Source: Hyphomonadaceae bacterium UBA4763 (GTDB taxonomy: Bacteria; Pseudomonadota; Alphaproteobacteria; Caulobacterales; Aquidulcibacteraceae). Taken from it: 27,478 nt of DNA. The notes under the pieces were generated by a model. It saw only the letters and a list, made by a program, of their open reading frames with translations, did not search any database and was not told where the DNA came from. Both the position numbers and the translations under genes were made by a program. Below are positions 8,717 to 16,701 of this stretch, piece after piece (within the stretch, counting starts at the first letter, position 1; every line of letters begins with the position of its first letter). The DNA is taken from assembly GCA_002403455.1 (NCBI GenBank), contig DHHV01000089.1, forward strand, positions 1 through 27,478, written 5' to 3'.

Positions 8717-8730
8717 CGGGCGGCCGCCCG
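8717..8730. terminator. GC palindrome between convergent genes
   Basis: CGGGCGGCCGCCCG is a perfect 14-base palindrome lying in the 45-base gap between the small secreted protein (plus) and the histidine kinase (minus), which converge here. It could form a 5-bp stem with a 4-base loop on either strand. The lack of flanking T tracts makes a true bidirectional terminator uncertain. Confidence 0.3.
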
Positions 8731-8743
8731 GTACGCCGTTGAC

Positions 8744-9469
8744 CTATTCGGCGGCGATCAAGGCGTCGTCTTGCGGCGTTGGCGGGATCAAAATCAACCC
8801 GGGCCGCGCTGGCATGGTGATTTCGAAGACGACGCCCGCCAAACCCGTCGAAACAAGACGTAATTGACCTTTCAACTCCCGCGCCATTTGCGCGGCTTGC
8901 GCCAAGCCAAGCCGCCCGGACCGCGGAATGGGCGAGACAATCCCCAATTGCCGATCACGGGGCGAAGCAAAAATCTCGGCGAGGGCGTCTTCGGACAACC
9001 CCTTGCCCGTGTCGGAGACCAAGATCACCGCTTTGTCCTCGACGACGCGCCCCTCGACCGAAATGGCGCCGCCACGCGCGGCCATGGATGTCGCCGAATT
9101 GGCGCCAAGATTGAAGAACAAACGATGCAATCGGCCCTGAGAGCCGGCGAGATTTCACAAAGCGGGCGCCTCGACCGACAGCCGGATCGGCGGATTAGCG
9201 TCGCCAATGGCGAGTTTTAGCGCGGCTTCAGCGATCTCGGCAATATTGCACGACTCGCCAATCCCGACATGCGCGTAGCTTTCAAAGCCGTAAAACTGAA
9301 CCGTGTCGCAGACCTGCGCGGCGCGCTCAATTGTCTTGGCGATCGCCGCAGCCTCGCGTCGGACAGTGGGATCAGTGTGGGTTTCCAAACGTTCCGCGCG
9401 CAAACTGATCGTCGCCATCATAGCGCGAAGATCATGCGCGATTTGTCGCGCTTCCATGCTTGCGGTCAT
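8744..9469 (-). pseudogene. Sensorless histidine kinase interrupted by an in-frame TGA
   Basis: A single frame from ATG 9469 to TAG 8744 would encode a 241-codon cytoplasmic two-component kinase but contains one TGA at 9157-9155 (codon 105). The first part is a HisKA-like dimerisation domain with the H-box IAHDLRAMM and candidate phospho-acceptor H12. After the stop the same frame continues directly with the ATP-binding domain: the N-box FFNLGANSA (N120, N124), G1 box DTGKG at 153-157 and a G2-like GRLGL at 185-189. GGAGG lies 6 bases before the ATG, so the start is strong. There is no sensor or membrane segment. Both halves look intact, so the break is a recent nonsense change, a base-call error, or readthrough. 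As written, the stop removes the ATP-binding domain. Confidence 0.82.
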
Positions 9470-9605
9470 CTTAGCCTCCAGCTCGGTCTATGCGTATGGT
9501 GCGATCGGGGGCAGGGTTGCCCAATTTGCCGGCCAAGACGCGCCGATGCTACTCGATGACAATTCTGGGCGACGGCAAACGCCTGCCGGCCTGATGCTGT
9601 ACTGA
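9456..9605 (+). CDS. Candidate 49-residue small secreted ORF
   Basis: An ATG at 9456 opens a 49-codon frame ending in TGA at 9605. It starts MLAVILASSSVYAYG, which resembles a minimal signal peptide with a cut after VYA, and its first ~20 codons have the local G/C third-position pattern. It overlaps the 5' end of the histidine kinase by 14 bases on the opposite strand. There is no clear ribosome-binding site, and I have no homolog in mind. It may be chance. Confidence 0.15.
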   Translation: MLAVILASSSVYAYGAIGGRVAQFAGQDAPMLLDDNSGRRQTPAGLMLY

Positions 9606-9995
9606 CGGCGCGCCGCCCGTAGCGGTAACGGGCGCGGGCGAACCAACGAATCGCGCTGCTGTCGCCAACGCCATGATTTCGTCTCTACCTGTATATAGAT
9701 GAAACACAGCTTTGGGTAGTCCGTGATCACGCGATAAAAGCTGCGCCTGCGACTTTTGGTCAAGATTACATGGTCAGCAAAGTCGACTATTACTTATTAT
9801 TATGGCATAAACTGACAGTAACAGACGTAAACAAATATCGATGTGACAAAAATGATATGGAAAACATGCAGAACCGATTGTTTTATCATTTTGCGCCGCG
9901 ACAGAATGTCTCATCCTATTGTTCGAGCGGTCTACCCGGCGAGATACCTATTCGGCGGTTAAAGGTGGGGGGCTTTCCTCATTTGAGAACCAAAG
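9470..9995. other. 526-base divergent intergenic region with AT-rich core
   Basis: The region separates the histidine kinase (minus) and the precorrin-2 dehydrogenase-like gene (plus), so it must hold both promoters. The left third is GC-rich and contains a small hairpin (9614-9634) and the doubtful 49-residue ORF. From about 9690 to 9950 composition becomes very AT-rich compared with the neighbouring genes. A 78-codon frame at 9770-10006 crosses this part but has no ribosome-binding site, atypical codons and no recognisable product, so I do not call it a gene. Confidence 0.5.
9614..9634. repeat. 7-bp stem hairpin, CGCCCGT/ACGGGCG
   Basis: CGCCCGT at 9614-9620 and ACGGGCG at 9628-9634 are exact reverse complements around a 7-base loop. 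It sits upstream of both divergent genes. No T tract follows on either strand; it could be an operator or an RNA leader structure. Confidence 0.3.
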
Positions 9996-10907
9996 ATGAC
10001 GGCTGACGCCGAACCAATTGCTGCCGCACAACCGTGGTTTGTGACCTTCTTGCCGTTGAAGGGCCGCCGCGTCGTGTTACTGGGCCATGGCGAAGCGGCG
10101 GAAGCGAAAATCCGCGCGCTGCTGGAATGCGAAGCGGACTGCGTTTGGATCGATCCGCAAGCGGGCGCGTTGGCGGGGAAGCCAATTCGGCGGCCTTGGC
10201 GATTGGCCGACTTCACCAACGCTGTGATGGTGGTCGCCGCCCCGAACGGGTCCCGGTTAGACGCGGCGCGGCGTGCGGCGCGCGCAGCCGGCGCGCAGTT
10301 TTACGCAATTGATGATCCAGCCCGCAGCGATTTTGCGACTGGCGCACGGATCGTTCGAGGTCCGATCGTTGTTGGCGTTTCAACGGCCGGTATCGCGCCC
10401 GTTTTGGGCCAGACTCTGCGTCAGAAAATCGAATCGCTCCTGCCGCCCTGGCTGGGAGACTGGGCCAGGGCCGCCCTTAACGCGCGTCCGAAGATTGCCG
10501 AGCGCTTTCCCGCGCCGTCGGCGCGGCGCCAATTTTGGCGGCGCGCGGTGGAAGCGGCCCTGATCGACCAGCAACCGGACTGGGACAAATGGTTTGCGCA
10601 GGATTTGGCGCCGGCGCCAACGCCGAACCGGCGCAGCGTCATTTTGCTGACTGCGCCCCCCAATGCCGATGCCTGGACGATCGGAGAGGTTCGCCGCCTG
10701 GGCCAGGCCGAGTGGGTTTTTGCCGGTTTGCGGGCGTTAAGCATCGCTGAGCCGTTTTTGCGGCGCGATGCGCGTCGATTTGATCTTCAAGCACTGAATG
10801 GCGACGTTGGCATCACGGCGGTCACAGAAATCGTGATCCTCCGTGACGAAGCGGACCCGACCTCGGACCGTCTCGTCGATATTTTGCTCGCCCAACTGGC
10901 GCAATAA
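9996..10907 (+). CDS. Precorrin-2 dehydrogenase (CysG N-terminal type) with degenerate SUMT-like tail
   Basis: This 303-residue protein resembles the N-terminal half of CysG, which oxidises precorrin-2 to sirohydrochlorin with NAD+ and may insert iron to give siroheme. Seen: the Rossmann loop VVLLGHGEAA at 26-35, the IDDPARSDF segment at 105-113 with the presumed catalytic aspartate, and VSTAGIAPVLGQTLRQKIES at 128-147, then the dimerisation region. Residues 213-263 (RSVILLTAPPNADAWT through RRDARRF) align by eye with the start of a uroporphyrinogen-III methyltransferase, but the SAM-binding GxGPGDxxLLT loop is destroyed and the remaining ~200 residues of that domain are absent. The tail is therefore likely a relic. 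No cys assimilation genes adjoin it. The start at 9996 has a weak ribosome-binding site. Confidence 0.85.
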   Translation: MTADAEPIAAAQPWFVTFLPLKGRRVVLLGHGEAAEAKIRALLECEADCVWIDPQAGALAGKPIRRPWRLADFTNAVMVVAAPNGSRLDAARRAARAAGAQFYAIDDPARSDFATGARIVRGPIVVGVSTAGIAPVLGQTLRQKIESLLPPWLGDWARAALNARPKIAERFPAPSARRQFWRRAVEAALIDQQPDWDKWFAQDLAPAPTPNRRSVILLTAPPNADAWTIGEVRRLGQAEWVFAGLRALSIAEPFLRRDARRFDLQALNGDVGITAVTEIVILRDEADPTSDRLVDILLAQLAQ

Positions 10908-11005
10908 CCCGCGCGCGCTGTGTGATATTTGCGCCCATGCATAAAAATAAATGCAATGACGATCACGGACATTCTCGACGCGCTAAAACATACGCGCTAA
11001 GGATG

Positions 11006-11032
11006 CGATCACCCGTGAGAAATGCGTGATCG
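11006..11032. promoter_or_regulatory. CGATCAC/GTGATCG inverted repeat upstream of the TonB receptor
   Basis: CGATCAC at 11006-11012 and GTGATCG at 11026-11032 form a 7-base dyad with a 13-base spacer, ending 67 bases before the receptor start. Placement fits an operator or 5'-leader stem. It is not a Fur-box match that I recognise. Confidence 0.3.
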
Positions 11033-11099
11033 TCGGTCCGGGCGTCAATCTGCGCCGACAACAAAAACGCAAACGACGCGCCTGATTTAGGAGGAAACC

Positions 11100-13919
11100 A
11101 TGTCGTCAAAAAACCGCCGTTCCTATTTTTTGCTGGCCTGCGCTATTCCCGCGCTGGCGTGGTGGTCGCCGGCCCTCGCGCAAGAATCGGCGGCGACCGA
11201 AGAAGACGAACTGCGTTCGGCCGAAATCGTCGTGACGGCGCAACAGCGCGAACAATCAATCCAAGACATTCCGATTTCCGTCATCGCTTTTGACGCCGAC
11301 ACCGTGCAGCAGGCTGGCGTGCGCGATTTGAAAGACGTGCAAATCCTGGCCCCCGGTTTGTTGGTAACCTCGACGACGACGGAAACATCGACCACGGCGC
11401 GGATCCGCGGCGTTGGCACCGTCGGCGACAATCCGGGCTTGGAGAGCTCAGTCGGCATCAGCATCGATGGGGTGTTCCGCGCTCGCAATGGCGTCGGCTT
11501 CGGCGATCTCGGTGAGATCGAGCGCATTGAGGTGTTGCGCGGTCCGCAAGGCACCTTGTTCGGTAAAAACACGTCGGCAGGCTTGATTTCGGTGGTGACG
11601 GCGCAACCGTCATTCGAGTTCGGGGCCAATGCCGAGCTGACGATTTCCAATTTTGACGGCTATGGCGTTTCGGGCTCGGTGACGGGGCCGATTTTTGAGG
11701 ACAAATTGGCGTTCCGCTTGTTTGGCGTGCGCCGCGAACGCGACGGCTTCCAGGACGTCATCGTTGGACCGGACCGGCCGACAACGACGCGGACCGAATT
11801 GGAAGACGGCGACCAACGGTTTTTCTCCATCCGCGCCTCGACGCTTTACACGCCGACCGACAATTTCGACTTGACGTTGAACTTTGATTATACCCGGCGA
11901 AATGAGGATTGCTGCGGCGCCGCCGCCTTGGCTCCGATCAATCCGGGCGTCGCTGGCAATGCACAGACCTTTGCGACGGGCATCCCGTCTTTCCCTGGAA
12001 CAGTCCAAGCGCCCAATGCGACCGCCGCAATCTTGAATTCGCTGGTCAGCGGCTCGCCAAACCCCGCCGACATCAATAATCGGGCGACGGGCGCGGCCGT
12101 GTTCGTGGACGTTGCGCCGGGCATCGCCGTCAATCCCGTGCGGATTTTAGAGCAAGTGCCGACCTTCGATCGGATCATTTTTTCGAACCGCTCGACCGAC
12201 AATGATATCGAAGATTATGGCTTTAACGGCAATATCAACTGGGATTTTGGCTTTGCCACTTTGACCTCGATCACGGCCTATCGCGAGTTTTCCAGTTTGC
12301 GTGGGCAAGACACCGACTTTACCGCTGCCGATTTGTGGTTCCGACCCAATGACGGTAATAATGGCGAATTGTTTGACAATTTCAGCCAGGAATTGCGGCT
12401 GCAAGGATCGACAGACTCGCTCGACTGGTTGGTTGGGTTTTTCTTTAGCCAAGAAAATCTCGAACGGCGGGACAATTTGACTCTGGGCGCGGACTACGCG
12501 CCCTATTTCAGCTTGCTTGGCTCCGGCGGGACCAATCCAGCTTTTCTGCAAGGCACGTTCACCAGCATCCTGCCGTTGCTGGCCGGAACTGGGCTCGTCA
12601 CCCCGGGCACGACATTGCCCGCCGGCGGCGTTTTCCCGCTCGGAGCCGGTGTCTTGGATGTATACAACCAGGACGCGACGTCGTGGTCGTTCTTTACCCA
12701 TAACATTTGGCGGCCGATCGATCGGGTGGAGATCACCGCCGGCGTTCGCTTTACCCGCGAGAACAAGGAAGTCACCGCCGACTTCAACACTGCGCCGAGC
12801 GGCTGCGCCATTTTGGAGGACGCCTTTGGCGCCAATCCGGCGGCGGGCGTTGCGCCGACCGCGGCGGCGCTTGCCGCCAATCCAGCGACCGCCCCATTTG
12901 CCCCGACCATTGCCGGCCTTGCCGGCCTCGTCGGCTTGTCCTGCTTCCCCTGGACGCGCACCGTTCTTGACGGCATCGGGTTTGATCAAGAGCGAACAGA
13001 GAACGAAGTCACCGGCATTGCGCGACTCTCAGTCGATGTGACCGATAACGTCACACTCTATGGCGGTTATAGCCGCGGCTATAAAGCGGGCGGGTTCAAC
13101 CTCGATCGCGACTTTGGGTTTATTTTGGGCGGGAACCCGTCGCAAATTGACCCGGGTGAAACGCCGAATACGGAATTCGAAGAAGAAGAAGTTGACGCTT
13201 ATGAATTTGGCTTCCGCAGCCGCTGGTTCGGCGGCTCTTTGCTCGCAAACTGGACCTTCTTTTATCAGGACTTCTCAAACTTCCAGTTGAATACGTTTAA
13301 CGGTGTCAGCTTCGTCGTGACCTCTGTGCCTGAGTTGACATCGATCGGCATCGAGGGCGACTTCGTCTATTTGCCGCCGATCAAGGGCCTGTCGCTGCAA
13401 GGCGGCTTTACCTATACGGACACGACGTTCGGAAACTTCAGCGCGGCGGAAAACCCGACCGGCGACGTCGTGCTCGACAACCAATTGCCCGGCGCGCAAA
13501 TCGCCTTTGCGCCGATTTGGACGGTGTCAGGCGCGTTGAATTATGAATTCCCGATCGTTGGAGACTTCATTGGCGTGTTCAATTTCAATGGCCGCTGGAA
13601 TGACGAATTCCAAACCGCGTCCGGCCTGTTGCCCGCCAAATTGCAGCCAGCTTTCGCCATCTTTAACGCGCGGATGGGCGTTGGGGACCGCGACGGGCGC
13701 TGGCGGCTGGAATTGTGGGCGCAGAACCTGACCGATACCGATTATTTCCAAGTCGGCTTCAACGGTCCGTTACAAGGGTCGTCAGGGATCACGACGTCAA
13801 CGGCGCCCGGTTTTGGCGGCCTCGCCGATCCGTATAATGCGGCGCAGGATTCGATCACCTATTACGCCTTTTTGGCGCCGGCCCGCACCTGGGGCGCGAC
13901 CCTGCGGTTTAGATATTAA
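11100..13919 (+). CDS. TonB-dependent outer-membrane receptor
   Basis: This 939-residue receptor imports a scarce ligand across the outer membrane using TonB/ExbBD energy. AGGAGG lies just upstream of ATG 11100. A signal peptide ends at ALA-Q (residue 27), a TonB-box-like AEIVVTAQ lies at 41-48, and the plug domain follows with PISVIAFDADTV, RIRGVGT and the signature IERIEVLRGPQGTLFGKN. The rest is beta-barrel, ending in the aromatic C-terminus RFRY expected for BAM-mediated insertion. Two predicted extracellular insertions carry cysteines (C271-C272; C569 and C615 flanking an Ala/Pro-rich stretch). The ligand is unknown; the plug resembles the large alphaproteobacterial receptors used for iron complexes, vitamins or glycans. 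It may respond to the upstream dyad. A strong terminator follows. Confidence 0.96.
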   Translation: MSSKNRRSYFLLACAIPALAWWSPALAQESAATEEDELRSAEIVVTAQQREQSIQDIPISVIAFDADTVQQAGVRDLKDVQILAPGLLVTSTTTETSTTARIRGVGTVGDNPGLESSVGISIDGVFRARNGVGFGDLGEIERIEVLRGPQGTLFGKNTSAGLISVVTAQPSFEFGANAELTISNFDGYGVSGSVTGPIFEDKLAFRLFGVRRERDGFQDVIVGPDRPTTTRTELEDGDQRFFSIRASTLYTPTDNFDLTLNFDYTRRNEDCCGAAALAPINPGVAGNAQTFATGIPSFPGTVQAPNATAAILNSLVSGSPNPADINNRATGAAVFVDVAPGIAVNPVRILEQVPTFDRIIFSNRSTDNDIEDYGFNGNINWDFGFATLTSITAYREFSSLRGQDTDFTAADLWFRPNDGNNGELFDNFSQELRLQGSTDSLDWLVGFFFSQENLERRDNLTLGADYAPYFSLLGSGGTNPAFLQGTFTSILPLLAGTGLVTPGTTLPAGGVFPLGAGVLDVYNQDATSWSFFTHNIWRPIDRVEITAGVRFTRENKEVTADFNTAPSGCAILEDAFGANPAAGVAPTAAALAANPATAPFAPTIAGLAGLVGLSCFPWTRTVLDGIGFDQERTENEVTGIARLSVDVTDNVTLYGGYSRGYKAGGFNLDRDFGFILGGNPSQIDPGETPNTEFEEEEVDAYEFGFRSRWFGGSLLANWTFFYQDFSNFQLNTFNGVSFVVTSVPELTSIGIEGDFVYLPPIKGLSLQGGFTYTDTTFGNFSAAENPTGDVVLDNQLPGAQIAFAPIWTVSGALNYEFPIVGDFIGVFNFNGRWNDEFQTASGLLPAKLQPAFAIFNARMGVGDRDGRWRLELWAQNLTDTDYFQVGFNGPLQGSSGITTSTAPGFGGLADPYNAAQDSITYYAFLAPARTWGATLRFRY

Positions 13920-13945
13920 AACCCGGGCGAACTTTTGATTGATCA

Positions 13946-13980
13946 GGGGCTGCTGCGCTCGCGCAGCGGCCCCTTTTTTT
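13946..13980 (+). terminator. Rho-independent terminator after the TonB receptor
   Basis: Two 13-base arms (13946-13958 and 13961-13973) pair completely apart from one G-U wobble, giving a very stable GC-rich stem, followed immediately by seven Ts at 13974-13980. It starts 27 bases after the receptor stop codon. Confidence 0.93.
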
Positions 13981-14365
13981 GTGTTCACAGCCGGCCCAAG
14001 ATCAGCGGCGCATTATTGCGCAATCGACCTTTAGCGCCTCACGGGAATTGGTCCTTGCGCGCTCGATATCTAAGTGAACCGCATCGCGTCGGACAGTCAC
14101 CAATAACTCAACGGAATGTTTCATTCCTAAGGGTTGGCTGAGCATCCCAGCAATTTACCTATTATCTGCGGAACCGACAGGCGTCCGGGAGGGCTTTGCG
14201 CGTCGACGATCACGTCGTCCGACAAGTGGCGACACGCCCGCGTTCCCGAAGTTAGGGCTCCAATCAACGCAGGCGTGAAGCGAAGTTGATCGGAAGTCAA
14301 TTCTCCTGGTTTTGCGGCTTTTGTATCGCGTGGGCAATAGTTCGGGTGAATGGCGGGAGCAAAAC
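13981..14365. other. Intergenic region upstream of the barrel-glycosyltransferase run
   Basis: These 385 bases lie between the receptor terminator and the barrel protein and must contain the promoter of the downstream genes. A short hairpin GGAATG-TTT-CATTCC lies at 14113-14127. I see no coding frame, tRNA or clear promoter; frames present here lack ribosome-binding sites and recognisable products. Confidence 0.45.
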
Positions 14366-15184
14366 ATGACAGTTCAGCGATTTTGGATTGCGGCAAGTGG
14401 CGTAATGTTGGCCGTTGCGGCGAGTTCGCCTGCGTTTGCCGGCGCGTGGACGGCGGCGCGCGGCGCTTCCTACAACAAGTTCGCGTTCAATTACTTCGCT
14501 GCCGAAAGCACCTTCGGCCCCACGACACCGGGCTTTGAGCGATTTGAAAACATTAACGTGTCTTATTACGGCGAATATGGGTTGCTCGACAATTTGACCC
14601 TGTTCGGTTCGGCGGCCGTCGCCAATCTTGCCAGCACGGTGAATGGCCAGGTTGTCGAAAATGGCGGCCTTGGCGATGTTGATGTCGGCTTGCGTCTGCG
14701 CTTGCTGGAAAAGCCATTCGTCTTGTCGACGCAGGTCTTGTTCAAGATTCCTTATTTCTACAATGAGAATAACCCGCTGCCTTTGGGCAATGGCCAAGAG
14801 GATTTGGAATTCCGGGTCTTGGTGGGGCGTGGTTTAGGGCGGCTGGGATATTTTGGGCTGGAGGCCGGATACCGCATCCGCTTTCAGGCGCCCTCCGATG
14901 AATTCCGCTATTTGATCGAATATGGATTCGACGTCACCGAGAAATTCTATCTGCGCACCAAATTGGATGGACAGATTGCGACGCAATCGACCAATGCCGT
15001 GATCGACCTACAGTCAGGCAATCCGCAATTGCCGCTCGCCTTCAATCTCGCCAAGGTTGAGGCAACCGCCGGGTATAAGATCAACAAAACAATTGCGGTT
15101 GAATTCACCGCAACCCCCGCCGTGTTTGGCGACAACATCTTGCGCGGCGTCACTTATCAAGCGGCTCTTGTCGCGGCGTTTTAA
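14366..15184 (+). CDS. Outer-membrane beta-barrel protein (MetA-phenol-degradation/transporter-like)
   Basis: The 272-residue product starts at ATG 14366, preceded by GGGAG, and has a clear signal peptide cut at AFA-G (residue 25). The mature protein is made of alternating amphipathic strands, for example NINVSYYGEYGLLDNLTLFGS and GDVDVGLRLRLLE, and ends in phenylalanine, as outer-membrane barrel proteins do. The overall pattern resembles the transporter family named after MetA of phenol degradation, but that is a weak functional label. It is 20 bases upstream of a processive-type glycosyltransferase, so it may be a porin or export/structural partner in the same envelope process. A TTG start at 14312 is possible but would spoil the signal peptide. 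Confidence 0.82.
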   Translation: MTVQRFWIAASGVMLAVAASSPAFAGAWTAARGASYNKFAFNYFAAESTFGPTTPGFERFENINVSYYGEYGLLDNLTLFGSAAVANLASTVNGQVVENGGLGDVDVGLRLRLLEKPFVLSTQVLFKIPYFYNENNPLPLGNGQEDLEFRVLVGRGLGRLGYFGLEAGYRIRFQAPSDEFRYLIEYGFDVTEKFYLRTKLDGQIATQSTNAVIDLQSGNPQLPLAFNLAKVEATAGYKINKTIAVEFTATPAVFGDNILRGVTYQAALVAAF

Positions 15185-15204
15185 TTCGCTTTGAGGTTCA
15201 GCCG

Positions 15205-16701
15205 ATGTCGGTCGTGGAATGGTCAGTCTTAGGAATTCATTATGCGTTCCTGGCTGTCCTTTGCATCTATGGCTGGCATCGGCTCGCATTGAGCGTCACG
15301 GCGATCACGCGCTATGATCCGCCCAAAGCGGCAAAGACGGCGGGGTTTTACCCCATCGTGACGGTGCAAGTGCCGCTGTATAACGAGCGATTTGTGGCTG
15401 AGCGGGCAATCGCGGCGGCGGCGGCGTTGCGTTGGCCCCAGGATCGGCTCGAAATCCAAATCCTCGACGACTCGACCGATGAAACGGTCGAAATCGTGGG
15501 GCGTTGCGTCACCAATCTGCGCGCGCAGGGCCTCGACATTCACCATGTGCGGCGCGTTGACCGACGCGGCTTCAAGGCGGGCGCGCTCGCCGACGCCATG
15601 AAAGCCGCGAAAGGCGATTTCATCGCCATTTTCGACGCCGATTTCACGCCACATCCAGATTTTCTTGAAAAAGTCATGCCGCATTTTGCCGATCCCGCTA
15701 TCGGCATGGTGCAAACGCGTTGGGGACATCTCAATCGCAACGCTTCGATCCTGACGCGCATTCAAGCGGTGTTGCTGGACGCGCATTTTGCGGTCGAACA
15801 AGCGGCCCGTTCGGCCATGGGCGCCTTTTTCAACTTTAACGGCACCGGCGGGGTTTGGCGACGCCAAGCTATCGCCGAAGCCGGCGGCTGGCAGGCCGAT
15901 ACGCTGACCGAAGACCTCGATTTGAGCTACCGGGCGCAATTGGCGGGCTGGCGCTTTTTATATTTGCGTGATGTTGACTGCCCGGGCGAGCTGCCGGGCG
16001 ATATGAACGCCTTCAAAAGCCAACAACATCGGTGGTCGAAAGGCGCGATCGAGGTCATGCAAAAATTGCTTGGACGGATTTGGTCGTCGCGGTTGCAGTT
16101 TACCCAAAAGGCCGAAGCTGTCTTGCATTTAACTAGCAATTTATCTTACATGTTTTTGGTGATCAGTAGCGTGTTTTTGCTGACGCCCAGTATTGCGATC
16201 CGCAAGGCCCATCAATTGGCTGGAATTTGGTGGGTGGATTTACCGATTTTTGTGCTGGCAACCTTTAGCCACGTGATTTTCTTTGTGGTCGGCCAGTTCA
16301 TATTGCGCAGCGAAACGCTCAAGGCGCAAGCCGCCTTGCTGCCCGCCTTGATGGCAGCGTCCGTCGGTATCGCCTTCAACAACGGCCGCGCCGTGTTGGA
16401 AGCCTTGGTGGGGTATAAGACCGGCTTTGTGCGCACGCCGAAGACGGGGCAGGGGTTGAAGAGTGACGCGCCGCGTCGCGGGACGATCGCCCCTGCCGCC
16501 AAGACCAGCTATCGCGCCGCAATGTCGGTTTGGGGCGAACGGGTGGAGATCGGCCTGGCGTTTGGCTATTTGGCCTTGTCGATTTGGACAGCGGCGCTCG
16601 GGTTATGGAGCGTCGCGCCGTTCATGGTGTTGTTCGCCGCAGGATTTGGCTATGCCGGCTTCAGCTCCTGGCGCAGCCGCGCCCGCTTCGCCGCTGCTTG
16701 A
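15205..16701 (+). CDS. Membrane GT2 glycosyltransferase, cellulose/mannan-synthase-like
   Basis: This 498-residue inner-membrane protein has one N-terminal helix (about 9-28), a cytoplasmic GT2 domain, and several C-terminal helices. All catalytic signatures of the processive subgroup are present: DDSTDE from 88, DAD at 144-146, TED at 235-237 and QQHRW at 273-277. Family members polymerise beta-linked hexoses from nucleotide sugars; cellulose synthase, glucomannan synthase (CslA-like) and smaller single-addition enzymes share this layout. No PilZ domain or bcsB-like partner is visible, so cellulose is not implied. It starts 20 bases after the barrel gene and overlaps the following GT-C gene by 50 bases, a tightly coupled arrangement. 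Product and acceptor are unknown. Confidence 0.93.
   Translation: MSVVEWSVLGIHYAFLAVLCIYGWHRLALSVTAITRYDPPKAAKTAGFYPIVTVQVPLYNERFVAERAIAAAAALRWPQDRLEIQILDDSTDETVEIVGRCVTNLRAQGLDIHHVRRVDRRGFKAGALADAMKAAKGDFIAIFDADFTPHPDFLEKVMPHFADPAIGMVQTRWGHLNRNASILTRIQAVLLDAHFAVEQAARSAMGAFFNFNGTGGVWRRQAIAEAGGWQADTLTEDLDLSYRAQLAGWRFLYLRDVDCPGELPGDMNAFKSQQHRWSKGAIEVMQKLLGRIWSSRLQFTQKAEAVLHLTSNLSYMFLVISSVFLLTPSIAIRKAHQLAGIWWVDLPIFVLATFSHVIFFVVGQFILRSETLKAQAALLPALMAASVGIAFNNGRAVLEALVGYKTGFVRTPKTGQGLKSDAPRRGTIAPAAKTSYRAAMSVWGERVEIGLAFGYLALSIWTAALGLWSVAPFMVLFAAGFGYAGFSSWRSRARFAAA

Noticed and set aside
9155..9157. TGA in the histidine kinase read as selenocysteine or as tryptophan by genetic-code change
   Set aside because: TGA ends several normal genes in the window and TGG is used for Trp; the site is between domains, not catalytic, and no selenocysteine insertion structure was recognised.
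9770..10006. 78-codon plus-strand frame in the AT-rich island
   Set aside because: No ribosome-binding site, atypical codons and overlap with the next gene start; treated as chance.
10908..11099. Cobalamin riboswitch ahead of the TonB receptor
   Set aside because: No recognisable B12-box or conserved core was found in the leader; only a short dyad is present.
12147..12989. 280-codon antisense frame within the TonB receptor
   Set aside because: It has no ribosome-binding site or recognisable domain, and the receptor is intact on the plus strand.
15205..16701. GT2 as cellulose synthase BcsA
   Set aside because: It has the QxxRW catalytic core but is much shorter, lacks a PilZ domain, and no bcsB, bcsC or bcsZ genes accompany it.
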